64,000 nt of DNA, taken from positions 105,979,189 through 106,043,188 of the forward strand of contig OV884009.1 of NCBI GenBank assembly GCA_930367205.1, given 5' to 3'. The DNA comes from Acanthosoma haemorrhoidale. Its lineage: Eukaryota > Arthropoda > Insecta > Hemiptera > Acanthosomatidae. Below, piece after piece: positions 36,840-48,671 of this stretch (positions are counted from its first letter, which is position 1; each line of letters opens with the position of its first letter). The position numbers and the translations under genes were made by a program. The notes below the pieces were generated by a model. That model was not told the DNA's origin. It worked only from the letters and a program-made list of their open reading frames with translations, and made no database searches.

Positions 36840-39390
36840 TAATTATATATAAATTTCATATTCACTCAAATATTACATACAACTACACAAAATGGTTATA
36901 TACACAATAATAATAATTTTAAAAAAATAGATAATCACAGTAAAGCTAAAATGAAAAGCTTGATAAAAATTACACATGTTTTTTAATAAAAAAAAAAAAT
37001 CAACATAATAAAAAATTCAACGTTACATCTAGAAAAGAAAATATATTATTAAAATAATAATAAAATAAATATATTTGTAAAAAATAACTTAGATTATCAA
37101 TTTAAGCAAAAATTTTAAATAATTTTGCAATATTATCTCAAAAATATTAATCTTTCTCAAAAATATATATGTATCTGTATATATATAAAGTATGAAAAAT
37201 TATTTTCAAGATGAAAGTTATTTTTCATTAATTTATTAAAAAATATTTTTAATTATATGTACTATTTATTTCATATATTTGTTATTTATTTTTACAAACA
37301 TTATCACAGGTAGGTAAGACACATTATACAGGAAAGCTATCGTACAGTATACCTATCATAAAATATATATATGTATATTCATCAATAAAAATAATTAATT
37401 TAAATATAAATATTGATTGTTGAATTTATTTTCTCAACAATTTAAGAAATATCTAAGTACATTATTGTGCATTCGTTGTATTGCCTGTGATTGCAACAGT
37501 CGGGAACGCAACTTAGCTCAACTCAGCAGCAATTATTTCCGGAACTTAAATTAAATTCTTTTTTCATAAATAATGTTTCCATGATTGACAACAGTAAGAA
37601 AATGAGAAAGGAATGTAGACTTCAGGAGAAGTCAAGTCTTGGTCATGACGTACAACCGCCTGTTGCAATTAATTTATTTTAATAATATATCATTTGGAGT
37701 AAGAGATTTATAATTTATTTTGGACGAAATTAATTATCCATTTATAATTGCTATGATTAATAACTCATGAATTCTTAATACGGAAATTTGTCGGAGATTA
37801 TTTTAACGGGACTTGTTTCATATCTTAATACTTACTATTAGTTTTAGAAAATAGCAAGATCTCTATGGTCAATCTATCAAAAAGGTGCCATCAAAATCAG
37901 TTTAATCAAAGGTTATGACTAACGACCAACAGAAGCCAGTTCTTATCCAATTCGAGCAATTGTAGATATTACCTTACTTTGGCAATCAGCCCCCAAACAA
38001 CTTTTTTTTCTTATCTCCGTGTTTGTATACAGTTTGCACCTTTTTTTTTACTTTGAGTAACAGCATGTCATTTGTGATAACATAGCCGTCCCATTGTACC
38101 TCGATTATTTAATTGAATCTTTCAAGGACCAATTTATTTGTTTTTAACATGTGCAAGGGTACTCGCTCTCCAATGGAACAACAGCTATTGGACAAAATAT
38201 AGTCATACTAAGCTAACTTTGACAAAAGAAAATACTGAATGTCTTGTGAATGAAATCTTAATTGAATGAAAACATTGAAATTCATTGAGCACTACCAGAT
38301 GGAAACAAGCACAGTGGAGTATACAATACTTCATTCAACATCCCCCAATTATATTATAGGGACATTTACAACCCCCCCCCCCTATATTCACTTAGATAGC
38401 AATATGCTTATTTACAGGATATATTTTGAAAAATTTTCGAGTCTTGGTTCTTGAAATTATACAATAAGTCTTTTTGACAATGTACCTTAACCATTTTTGT
38501 ACTTGGAATAAAAAAGCTGATATAAAACAGTCTGAAAAATGTTTCTAATGTATTATGTTAATGTCAACGGTAATTTTAAACTTATATTTTGATGACAAGA
38601 TCGTTTTACTAAACTGAAGTTTTCCCCAAAGGAAGCAAACTTATATTCCTATTTGCTGTTAATAAACAAATCTCCAGTCGACAGAAATATTTTTAAAGTG
38701 AAAAATAAACAGGGAAATCGAAAAAACAAATGATTAGACATTAAACCTATCATAAACAGACCATTGAGTTTCTCGTTAAAGTTGGTTAATACTACATTTG
38801 ATTAACAAGGTCAATTAAACTTAGGTAACCTATTCGGAGGAAGGCTATATGTTTTACAATAACAAATTGTAGTAAACAGTATCTCACTAGCGTTTCATTC
38901 AATGACGATAACTTTGAATGAAAGGGAAAAAAGATATTGTTAAATTTGACAGTTAGAGCTCCGTTAAACTGATATGTCACTTGGATCAAAACAATATTTA
39001 TTAATTATTGGCTGCATAAGGCAAGATAATAAATTTCTTTATAAGCTCTAGTTGCGGTTACAATCCATTTTAGCAATATACTGTTAAAAATATCTATACA
39101 TAATTTCTTTTAAATTAGATTCGAAAGTTTCAACACATTGAAATGCAACTTTTTGTTTTGTTTTGTTTATATTAATAAATATGTCGTTTCCTGTGTGTAT
39201 GTGTTTGAATTGATATATGGTATATGGTACATGGTACATGCATTAATTACCTCTCTCACTCAGGGTCAAAAAAGAAATATATATATATTTCAGTAAGGAT
39301 ATAGACTATGTTACAGATGAACTGTGAGGCGAAGTAGGGACGATATATACTGTAGACATGGTAACTATGCAGGTTGAAGTAGAATATAGT
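31501..39390. other. Gene desert 3' of C/EBP; AT-rich with microsatellites
   Basis: Nearly 8 kb without a recognisable coding region. An (AT)18 microsatellite occupies 36801-36837 and a shorter one lies at about 34373-34395. 36000-37450 is extremely AT-rich. At 34636-34645 a TATAAATA box sits in a locally GC-richer block (34480-34680), possibly a promoter or LTR fragment. The 3' UTR of C/EBP presumably begins here; a minus-strand AATAAA is found at 38997-39002, among others. Confidence 0.5.
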
Positions 39391-40050
39391 TCAGTGCTGT
39401 TGATAGGACTCGAGGTGCTTGTTGAGTTCCCGATGGAGGTGTTCTGGAAGGACTCCGACAGAACTGAACAAAGACCTAAGCACATTCAACTCCTCTGTAA
39501 GCAACTCGATCCTCTTCTGCAGTCGTTCGTTCTCTTTCATGAGCAACTTCACCTTCTCTTCTGTCTCCCTGGAGCGCATCTTGGCCTTCTCTCGCGACTT
39601 TCTCACTGCGATATTGTTCCTCTCTCTGCGCCTTTTGTACTCATCGGTGTTCTTGTCGACCGATTTGGAGTGCTTCCGGAGCTGGCTCTTGAGCATAGGC
39701 GAGGCGAACGCTCCTGCATAGTTTCGGAACTCTTCAGAGGGCTCTTCCTTCACTTCCGGAGGCTGGAAGTGGACCGGCTGAGGTACGTATGCTAACCTCT
39801 GGTAGCGACCTGCCTGTTGGTGTTGCTGGACCAGAGGTTGTCCCTTCGGCTGGAGGATGTCAGTAAAGATACCTTCACCGAACTGGCTGTCATCGATCAA
39901 GTTCTGCAGGTCAAGAGATATCTCCGGGCTGTTCAGGTCATGAAGCTCCGTGTACCTCTTAACGGCGTGGAGTTGGCCCGGCACACCGCTGTTTTGCGGG
40001 TGCTTCTTCCCCTCTCCTAGGGGACTGTCATATAGCTGCGGCGACTCCAT
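39391..40050 (-). CDS. C/EBP: C/EBP-family bZIP transcription factor (slow border cells-like), 219 aa
   Basis: Nuclear DNA-binding activator of the CCAAT/enhancer-binding family, which binds as dimers to ATTGCGCAAT-like sites. Insect members act in epithelial migration, metabolism and stress. Seen in the sequence: an N-terminal acidic/aromatic block at residues 43-67 ([14 protein letters not shown]...IFTDIL) like the family's activation segment; the regulatory motif VKEEP at 100-104, which also fits a SUMO site; a basic region at about 133-158 with the signature NNIAVRKSR (145-153); and a leucine zipper with Leu170, 177, 184 and 191. The start is the ATG at 40050. The frame stays open further 5' but has no ATG there, only a TTG at 40227, and MESPQLYDS resembles the MES start of the family. 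The flanking GGT gives a good Kozak -3 purine. There are no introns, as is usual for C/EBP. At 219 aa it is much shorter than Drosophila slbo. It appears intact. Confidence 0.95.
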   Translation of the reverse strand: MESPQLYDSPLGEGKKHPQNSGVPGQLHAVKRYTELHDLNSPEISLDLQNLIDDSQFGEGIFTDILQPKGQPLVQQHQQAGRYQRLAYVPQPVHFQPPEVKEEPSEEFRNYAGAFASPMLKSQLRKHSKSVDKNTDEYKRRRERNNIAVRKSREKAKMRSRETEEKVKLLMKENERLQKRIELLTEELNVLRSLFSSVGVLPEHLHRELNKHLESYQQH

Positions 40051-40260
40051 ACCCGACACTGAGCTACATCTACGCCATCCCAGCCCCGCTCCCACTGCTC
40101 GGCTCTCTTCGGCTGTCCTCGGCCCCTCGCCCCTCCCTCCCTCCCTCCACCTCCTGGTCTTCCTCTTCCTATTCCTCGCATCGCCACTCACTGTGTCTTC
40201 ACAATTGTACTCTTTGAATATTTTCAAATGACTTACAAGACAACGACTGATCCGAAACAG
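40051..40260 (-). promoter_or_regulatory. C/EBP 5' leader with G-quadruplex motif, uORF and candidate initiator
   Basis: The sense strand is GC-rich here, unlike the surroundings. GGGAGGGAGGGAGGGG occupies 40130-40145 (minus), a four-run G-quadruplex motif with one-base loops. An upstream ATG at 40181 opens a 54-codon reading frame that ends at 40017, overlapping the C/EBP start out of frame. A TCAGTC initiator-like site lies at 40245-40250 with no TATA box upstream. The transcription start is not known, so inclusion of these elements in the mRNA is inference. Confidence 0.5.
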
Positions 40261-43200
40261 GTAAAACTTCTAAGTTGCTAACGTATTATTAGTTTTCGAG
40301 AAACAATAACTTTTTGCAGATGTAACAACGACTCTTTAATATTACTAAATTTTAAATGAAAGAACAGAACCGTCAAGTGGAAATTTCTGTCATCAGTCAT
40401 TTTCTTATTCTTAAAAGAATCCATCTTTTCAAAAAAATAATGAATTATTAAATGCAAATTACTTAGGTAAATTTTCAATACTAAATCGGTTATTGATTTC
40501 AATAATAATAATATATTATTACAGTGCCTGAGCCAATATATTTGACTTAGCTGAGAAAATTTAAAACAAAAATTAAAATTTTGGGAATACTCCATATGTT
40601 AAATATATGAAATCTTCAAGAAGTCTGTATGAGTTAACAGGAAAAAAATAAAACTGCATAAATTACAAAAACCAACAAATAAAAATAAATGGAAAAAATT
40701 CAAGCGTAATAAATAAGACAACGAAGTGTTTCGTAACGGTTGCGACTAAGATTTTATTGACACTTGTAATGGCTTCTAATAGTAGCCTTCTAAAGCACTA
40801 ACGTATAATTCATATTTTTAATCAGAATTATTATTATCTAATCAAAATGTTGAGATCTTTAATTTGATAGCCTACTTAATATGACACTAATATTTTTGTT
40901 TTTATTATAAGTAGATGAGTAATAGTTGACACTTGATTATTTTTCGTTAAGTAACTTTTATTTTCAACGTTTCTGTGCCTTCACACAAAATAGCTCTATA
41001 TGAAATTGGGGCTGGAAAACACAATTGCAAATATACCTTTGATGACAGTTTTACATAAATATATACATGACACATTATTAATCAGGATGAAAAAAAGCCC
41101 GGATGTGTTAAGGTTGCACTTACAATGCTTATGACAGTTTTAATGGCTTTTTGTAATTATAGTTTAAAAAATACAAACAAAAATTACATACTGTTAATTG
41201 AGAAGCCGAGCTCGTTTTTAATTTGACACCCAACTCAAAATTGTAGACCTTTTTCTTTGAATACTAATCAATTAATGACACTTACTCATGTTTTATTGAA
41301 ACATCTACATTTTTGATGTCTTCCATAAATCAAAAAGGGTTTAAGATAATTAGTAATGATTAGCTAAAGTTTAAACATACTGGCAGAGTTGGGACTCAAA
41401 CCCATGAAGTTCCCAATAGCTGTTAATTAACAACTAATATTTAATAATTGTGGCGGGAACCATAGCATCACTTTGACCATAGGGCTTTTGATTTTGAAAA
41501 AACAATCAAGGAAACACTAAAAAATGGTAAAAAGATTAATTAAAATTATTATGAATGTTGAAAAAATATATAGTTACTACCCAGTATTAACGCTACGCCC
41601 CTCTGATTTATATCAGATAGAAGTATACTTACAATGAAATAAAATGGTACACCAGGATTCGATTGGGCAACTAATTGGCACTATTGGGCCAGTTAATAGT
41701 CCCGTGGCTTTCCACAGCTTGTCCTGGCACAGTCCAGCCATTTACACATGTAGAATAAATCTGTTTGTATCACGTGAATAAAACTATGGATACAAAACAC
41801 TGACTGGCCATCACGCATTGCTCTCCTCTCACCATTCAATGGAAACTGGCTCATCACGATGAAAACAAGGTAATCTGAAGAGTGCCTCCACTTGAGCCAG
41901 GTGGTGAATAGTTTAGGCCGTAAGCCACGCACCTAATACATACTGTTATTAAGTACTATTTACATAATATCAAAATAATACCACTAACGATAAATCATAT
42001 TAGATCATAAGATACAATACAACACTTACTAACAAATAACACATTTACGACTTATTTCCTTCCAGTTAATTACAACCCTTGGTATCATCGATTGTCGGGT
42101 CCCGATAATTATTTTCGTAGTTTCTTTTTTTTTTTTCTAACCATTAATTTTATTTTATCAATTAAATGCCTGATGTTTTGTTCTTGTTATTTTACTTGAT
42201 GAATTTGTTAAAAGAAAAAGAAACATTCAAGATTCTAATATTTTGTTTGTATCGAGATGTCGTTTACGTCTTAGCAAGTAAAAAGGTGCGATCAGATTTT
42301 TTTTTTTTTGTGGTTTGAGACTATGTGCACAATTGATTCATTTTTTTATATCCTGATAACTATCCTTCCGTGTTTGTAGAAATCCAAAAAAATTATTATA
42401 TAAAATAAATGCTTACATGAACATATCATGAAGGAAACAGAGGAGTTAGAGGGGAGGGAATGGTGATTTGGCTTATCATGGTACAAACTTAAAACTATTG
42501 TCCTTGGAATTGATGTATAAGGAATTGAATGGACCAGAAACGTGTAAGGCATCTAAGAACCATCTAGGCTTGTTTTTTCCTTGTCATATTTAGCAATAGT
42601 GTATTTTAGATTATACTCTTAACATCCAATAACAGTTCCAAGGTATGTTTTATCACCAAAAAAAAATACAGTTTAACAAAATCTAGTTCACTCGCGTTAG
42701 CATACATTTTGAGCTTATTGTGTCAAATCACAATATTTCCTTGACGTAATTACAAAGGATAGAGGGAATTTTTCCTCCCTTTTCATGAGTGGTAACATGT
42801 GTTGTTTAGAGGCGCAAAGTTATCTTGTGTCATATTGTCCCAACTAACTGCTGAAGGGTTAGAACTAACTACTTTATGCTCATAGTCTTGTTCCTGTTGA
42901 GTTTGAATTTTGTTTTGTTTTGTGCAAACTTTATGAAATATAACTGACAGATTGATGTGTTATATATGCTATTTTTATATACAATAAAATATATAATGTT
43001 TATTGCTTGTATGTGTTTTTTAATTTAAGAATAATCTATATACCAATTTTCACAGCTTCCGTTTTAGAAATATAGATACCCTCATTAAAAAAAAGTTTGA
43101 CGAAATTTTTATAAAATAGTAAAACGCATGTTTCTTTATTTTGAAAGATAGATTTTTCAAATTTCTATTTCTTATCAAAAATGTTTTCTAAATAGTTGAG

Positions 43201-43330
43201 CTAAATAGATTTTTGAGATATGAGGAGAAATAAGACTAAAACCCGTAAAAAAAAAAAATGGAGAGTTTTATGTAACATATGGATAAATACAAATAAAATA
43301 TATGCAAGCCAAATACACCTTCTTAACCTT
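40261..43330. other. 5' flank of C/EBP, no gene recognised
   Basis: AT-rich. An 11-base-loop tRNA-like B-box (GGTTTGAGTCC, minus, about 41393-41406) followed by CAACTCTGCCA suggests a tRNA-derived SINE fragment, but the 5' half of a tRNA is missing. Open frames up to 105 codons have no motif. Any C/EBP enhancers would lie here or in the 3' desert. Confidence 0.4.
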
Positions 43331-43454
43331 ATGAAGTCTGGTTCGAAGCCTGCAGAAACTTTCTGTACATTTCTCTGTCCTCTGCCAATGGATTGAGCGC
43401 ACTGAAATGATCCGTTCCCTTTGCTCTGGACGTTCCTTTCATGGATCCAGTACG

Positions 43455-45120
43455 CAGCCTTGGACAGCCCACATTAAGATGAGTTACTTTTATGTTTTAA
43501 CAAAAACCTTTTAATTATCATTACTGTTTCTGAAACATGTATGATAGGTGGCCTATCATGGCCGGATAGGCGATGGTTTGGGTCTGTATACAATTGACCA
43601 TCCACACATTGAATTCCTTTTCGTCGAGATTACCTGCACCTTCCGTCCTATTCTATTTGCTGCAGTGTATCGCGTACAAGAGCCTTTGGAGCCAACCCTC
43701 AATCAATCCTCCTATCGCATTCCCGACGACAAACGCTTCCTAGAGGACCTGTTCTCTCCATCATCACTCATTCTCACCACACCTGTAAGTCCAACATTTG
43801 TCTGGATTTCCACGTCCATTGACTCATCTGCAAATCTTCTCAGCTGCCTGTTGTGATCTTATCCTCTCATGACCAAATCCTAATTTCCCATAATATCCAT
43901 ACCCCATATTTCCCTCCTAAAACCTGGTGTAATCTGGATGCCATTACCTCCTAAAACATCATACCGGTCCTGGATTTGAATAATATTTACTCCTTCTCCA
44001 GATTTGACTCCATTCATTCTCACTGGAACTCCTTAATTTTATGTTGGGAAGAGAGGTGGTATGGACATCCATGACCACTAGGCTCAGAACAGTCCCCCAG
44101 GACAAGGCCCATCCCAGGAGGTCCACTGCCTTTACAAGAGTATTTCTATATATACAACACTTATAATATCCTTAATGCCCCTACCTTTCATCGCCGGGCT
44201 GCTCCATGGAGATAAAGGACTTCCTAAAAAGCTGTGATCCTGCCCTAAGATGCTTCAGTCTGGTAGATGATCAGACGTTCAGGGTAACCCAAAACTTGAC
44301 CGAGGCTACAGTCCGGTGGGTGAAGTCCAAGTACTTTCATTAAGGTCTTTCCTCTGGTGCTGATACCAAATCCAAACACCAACTCCTTCGAAAATTCTTC
44401 CTCTGTGACTCCTCTGGTGCTCCCACCTCAGAGGTATTACCAGTTTCACCTGATGAACTAACTAATCTCATATTTTGTATCTGTCACCTCAACTAATTTA
44501 CCATCTGCCTCATCCAAAAAAATCTTACGAGCCCTCATTTAATGGTAATGATTTTTATTTTAACTATATCTCTCCCACAGACCTAACCTCATGACCTCCG
44601 TCATGAGAGCACGCACTAACTTCCATTTATCCTTCCTATTATTCTCCATATATGTCATTTTCCCATTTAAAATCCATTCCTTCCAGTGTCCTAGTAAATA
44701 GCCTTAGTCGAAAACTAAGGCTATTTTTATATGCTCCAGATTCCTCCTCAAATCTTTTTCCTGTTTTAACTCTTAGTGACCATCTTATTACATTCCGTCG
44801 TTAGCGTTAACCTAGAGATAACCTTTGACCAAATCCTCTCATGAAACCAAATTTCTCGTATGTCAATAGGTACTCTTAAACTATTCCATCGCTCTCACCA
44901 TCTCCTCTACCAAACAAATTACACGTTAGCAGCTCCTTGTATCCTCAATCATTTCCCTTAATTTGACCATGGCTGTGAAGTGCATGAGGGTCTCGGTTGG
45001 ACTCATTTCCGGTTGGAATGCATACATTTGATGAGGACTTCTTTATATTTGTCTTTGGGACTCCACGATCCGTGCTTAGTATTTCCTTAGTTCATTCCTC
45101 TTCAAAACCATCTACTCACA
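43455..45120 (+). mobile_element. Decayed Jockey-like non-LTR element (endonuclease to linker)
   Basis: Near 43465-43545 the plus strand retains the YFYVLTKTF...SETC-like N-terminal endonuclease region in mixed frames. The 102-codon stretch 43548-43856 continues with RIGDGLGLYTIDHPHIEFLF, then EITCTFRPILFAAVYR, the endonuclease middle also seen at 20.5 kb. Further downstream (43980-44520) C-rich sequence with DSIHSHWNSL-like and linker-like pieces follows, then nothing readable. Unlike the 17-20 kb relative it has no tandem amplification. Inactive. Confidence 0.6.
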
Positions 45121-45975
45121 TCACCCTCCTAATTTATTTTCTTTATGTTTAAATTAATTTTTAGTTTAAAGCGAATATTGGATGGGTGGAATACATATGT
45201 TTGCGCCTTAGAAACAAATAACCGTAAAGGCCTACATGGAAAATGTATTGTTTTGACCTTGGAAACCAAGAACAGAAAAGACCTGACCCTGGACAATATA
45301 AAAAAAGGAAAAGTCCTGTCCAGGAAATTAACTATGACCCTTAATAATAAATATCAGGTAGCCTGGAAAACAGGTATTAGAAAATGAACCCTACGAATAA
45401 AAAAAACACTAGTAATACTCCAAAGAAACACACAGGGCATAAATGATGACACAACGGTATAACCATCTTGAAGGGATGGGGTTAGGCTGTCTCTAAACCC
45501 CATTTTTAAGGAGGGAGCGAGGTACAACTTATTTAGAGCTTAGCTACCTTACATCTTCGCTCTTACTTCTGTTTCTTTACTTGGTGAGTCAAGAGTGAGT
45601 TAATCAGCAGCAATGAAACCACTCATTGAACATAAGATCACACAAATTAAGAACTGAGGATAGACCAAGAAGCCACGTTGAAGAAGATCACCCACTACCC
45701 AACAACGTAGTATACCTATGTTTTTGTTTCTATTAGGTAATTATTAATTTAATTATAAACTCTCTAGATAAATGTAAATATGAAAGACTTAAAATAATAA
45801 CGCTATGCACTGTAACCCACTGAATTCTAAAATAATATTAACTTAATCATTATTATATAAACTATTATCCTTAACGAATTTTGATGAATGTTCTTTAACC
45901 TTTTATAATATGAAAGGTATGAAAATATATTTTTAAAATAAATTAGAATGGCTCCAATTGACAATATTATACTGT
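45121..45975. other. No gene recognised
   Basis: An 80-codon open frame at 45145-45387 (plus) has a weak internal repeat (ALETNNRKGL / LETKNRKDL) but no known motif. Confidence 0.35.
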
Positions 45976-45979
45976 TTGG

Positions 45980-46172
45980 ATTCTCAGTCTGCTCCCTGAA
46001 AAGAAGATTCCGCCTCTCTGACCTTTATACTCCTACCCACTAGACAGTAGTAGAATATGATCGTTCATTCTTCGCTCGTTCACTACCGACTGGAACTCTC
46101 TCACCGCTGATACCCGTCATGCATCATCTTTACGAACCTTCAAAACCTTCCTATTCCAGCATCTCCTTGCCA
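45980..46172 (+). pseudogene. CR1/L2-like non-LTR reverse transcriptase C-terminus
   Basis: With one frameshift the plus strand reads RRFRLSDLYTP, then EYDRSFFARS, TDWNSLTADTRHASSLRTFK and FLFQHLLAI before a TAG at 46170-46172. The order FF-R-x-x-x-x-WN-L...A-SL-x-FK-x-x-L-x-x-HL is typical for the end of CR1/L2-type (and related) ORF2. It is different from the Jockey-like pieces. Another element on the opposite strand follows immediately. Confidence 0.55.
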
Positions 46173-46440
46173 TCTAGAACGACCGAAAATTTTGGGACCG
46201 GTATTTTTGAAACAAGTGACTGCCCCCTTGTTAGAGCCAGCCTCTGTTATCAGGATGTCTTCACCAAAACGTTTCTTGAGGATAGATTTTAAAGTTCTGA
46301 GATCAGAAATGTAATCACTTTTAATCTGTTTGGAACGATCATCTACTGAGAACTGACACTCATCACTGTTTTCCATAAGTTGTGTGTAGATACTCCATCG
46401 CTTCTTCTACATTAGCCGGACGATAATCTCTCTTCTGTAT
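46140..46440 (-). pseudogene. Unnamed multicopy protein family, copy 1
   Basis: The minus strand reads MENSDECQFSVDDRSKQIKS, then DLRTLKSILKKRFGEDILIT, then KGAVTCFKNTGPKIF. The same segment is found at 47317-47562 with about 80 percent identity, and the flanking non-coding frame (GTGTGTAGATACTCCATCGC and CTCTCTTCTGTATAGTTG) is also shared. I recognise the pattern from uncharacterised multicopy proteins of arthropods but know no function. Only this one block is present in copy 1. Confidence 0.5.
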
Positions 46441-46676
46441 AGTTGCTGGTGGTTTGGAGAATAGCTTTTTATTGCTCACACTGTCATATATCTAGCCTGG
46501 GAACGATTTATTCATTACATTTTATTTTCATACTTTCATTCTTTGCGTTTTTATTACATCGTTTGCTATATATTGTTCCATAAAAGTTCCCAAAAATGAT
46601 TTTACGTGGGTTTATCTGAAGAGATTGTCGGCTGCGTGCTTATATCAAATCTAATTTTAAATAACTAACAATATAC

Positions 46677-46745
46677 TTAAAATATGGTATGAATGAGAAC
46701 ATTGAACATAATTCCTTACTGCCCAATAAGGGCTGATTGTAAAAC
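46677..46745 (+). mobile_element. Jockey-like 3' tail
   Basis: AATATGGTATGAATGAGAAC...CCCAATAAGGGCTGATTGTAAAA matches the 3' tails at about 4230-4300 and 8430-8532. No coding part is left. Confidence 0.5.
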
Positions 46746-47028
46746 CTCCTTTTGCGAACATATCGTCCTTAGATAGGTCCATCCTTCGTTGTAGAGCCAT
46801 CATGTCTTATTAGTACAGATGGGTGATCTTTGCGTAAAAAGGGTGCCAGCAGAATGGAAAAGGGTAGCATTTTGTGGACACTATACAAATTAAGCTTCTG
46901 ATTACCGGCACGCTCTGCCTGGATAAATAGTTTAACAAGTGTTGTCATCCAAAAATATAGGACCCATATTGTGATGTTGAACCATTAGCTTCCAATTTAC
47001 TTAAAGAAAGGTTTGAACTACACATTTA

Positions 47029-48062
47029 CTAGATGTCAAAAACCGAATTTTCTGTACAAGTTATCATAAGAGAGTAAACTAAAAATCGAGGTCGTACAGC
47101 TGAAATAAGAGCATGAGAAAAGGCCACACGCTTGTTTCTCCATGCTTCAAGAGAGCCATACTTGTGTTTTAGAACAATAGTCTCATAAAATAGTAAAGAC
47201 TGAGGAATAATTGTATCGAGATTGTTCAAGAAATCGTCAGATAGAGGATACTCCCTGATATTATATATTTGAGAGCGTATATCTTCCAAGAGTATTTCAG
47301 CTGCTGCCTTCACCACTCACAACCGCTCATGCTGAACATTATACTTTCTTTCCAGGTACCAATTATGGTTCAAAATTTTGGGACTCGTATTTTTGAAGCA
47401 AGTGGCTGTCCCCTTGTTAGAGCCATCCTCTGTTATGAGGATGTTTGCACCAAAACGTTGATTGAGGTTAGATTTTAAAGTTCTGAGATCAGGAATGTAA
47501 TCACCTTTAATCTGTTTGAAACGATCATCTACCGAGAACTGACATTCATCACTGTTTTCCACAAGTTGTGTGTAGATACTCCATCGCTTCTTCTACATTA
47601 GTGGCCAGACGATAATCTCTCTTCTGCATAGTTGTTGGTGGTTTGAAGAATAGCTTTTTATTGCTCACATTGTCATATATCTCACATCAACAGATACAAA
47701 GTAATTTTCACTTGCAAGAGCCGCTGTTCAATCGTCATTAGCCACTCAACACCTTGGCGTTGAGTTGAGTCTAGGCACTGCTGTCCTCGCAACCGATTGC
47801 CCAGCTTTATGGACGACATTCCATCGAGAATAGGGCTATTTTTGTTGAAGATTGATAATTTCCTCAGTGATATCCTCGCCAAACAAAAAACAGCTTCTTT
47901 GCAAACTCCCGATAATTATACTTGATGTTTTCAAGGATTTTCATGGTTGGGGAACAGAATTCCCTCCTCGACAAGCAGCAGCTTCTACATTCCTCTCTAC
48001 AGTGTAAGTCTTTCTGCATGCATTGATGAAAGGGTTGAAAAAACGTTTGATTTGCCACGATC
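47029..48062 (-). pseudogene. Unnamed multicopy protein family, copy 2 (longer)
   Basis: Read minus, 5' to 3', in several frames: NQTFFQPFHQCM with a CREECRSCCLSRREFCSPT segment and IKYNYREFAKKLFFVWR (48058-47880); ARISLRKLSIFNKNSPILDG, then LGNRLRGQQCLDSTQRQGVE with WLMTIEQRLLQ (47882-47690); the MENSDECQF block with DLRTLKSNLNQRFGANILIT and CFKNTSPKIL (47562-47330); then VKAAAEILLEDIRSQIYNIR, EYPLSDDFLNNLDTIIPQSL and HALISAVRPRF (47316-47060). The order is collinear, so a gene of at least 340 residues has been broken by frameshifts. It is probably the N-terminal part of the same class of proteins whose GCDT/Cys-rich C-terminal part occurs at 6.0-6.6 and 63.6-64.0 kb; that link is my inference. 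Confidence 0.55.
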
Positions 48063-48148
48063 AGATAGTGTTAGTTTTATAAAAATTACTTAAAATGCAT
48101 AGCATGCAGTAAAAGGAGCCCTCTTTAGCTCATATATAGATATATATA

Positions 48149-48336
48149 AGTTAACGTTCGTGAGAACTAGAACAGTAAAAAAAGATCGAGAAAGAGGTAA
48201 TAGAAATTAATAGGGCAAACGATAGTATAAGACTGCTTTATTCATAGCTCTTAATCCCATACACATACACTCGGAATGTCTACATCCCGATGTTTTGGTA
48301 TTAAGACTGCGTATCAACAGTGCCCAGGCCTTAACT
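48149..48336 (-). repeat. 3' LTR of Gypsy copy 1 (188 bp)
   Basis: Bounded by AGTTAA and TTAACT inverted termini, as in the gypsy group. It differs from the 5' LTR (51877-52064) at four bases. It lies directly beside a TA repeat (to 48148). Confidence 0.95.
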
Positions 48337-48345
48337 CCCCCCGCC
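48337..48345 (-). promoter_or_regulatory. Polypurine tract of Gypsy copy 1
   Basis: GGCGGGGGG on the minus strand directly upstream of the 3' LTR, the expected site for plus-strand priming. The sibling has GGCAGGGGGG at the same place. Confidence 0.8.
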
Positions 48346-48671
48346 AGTTTACGCACACTCCCTCGTAAACTCAAAGTCCGACCCGAGTGTACAATCAGGT
48401 GGCTCGGGTTCTTAAGGGCCAAGGTCAGCGCACCCAATACACAATCTATTATCCATCACACTACTAAAGACACATTTAAACAAGTCAAATAAAATATAAA
48501 TGTACAAAACAAAATAGTAATACCTCCTATAAAATAATAATACTATAAAAACTAAGAACAGAACTCTCTATCTGAATGTCACATATATTAACAATATGAC
48601 CTATAACAACACAATTACTTGCTTCGTGTCGGATCGAGGACACACCAGTTTACTCACGCTCCCCCCCCCCC

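Noticed and set aside
40051..40227. N-terminal extension of C/EBP to 40227
   Set aside because: The frame is open but begins with TTG and contains no ATG before 40050. Its Gly/Arg-rich sequence looks like untranslated leader.
41381..41414. tRNA gene on the minus strand
   Set aside because: Only a T-arm-like box and an acceptor-like end are seen. The D arm, anticodon arm and the 5' acceptor strand are absent.
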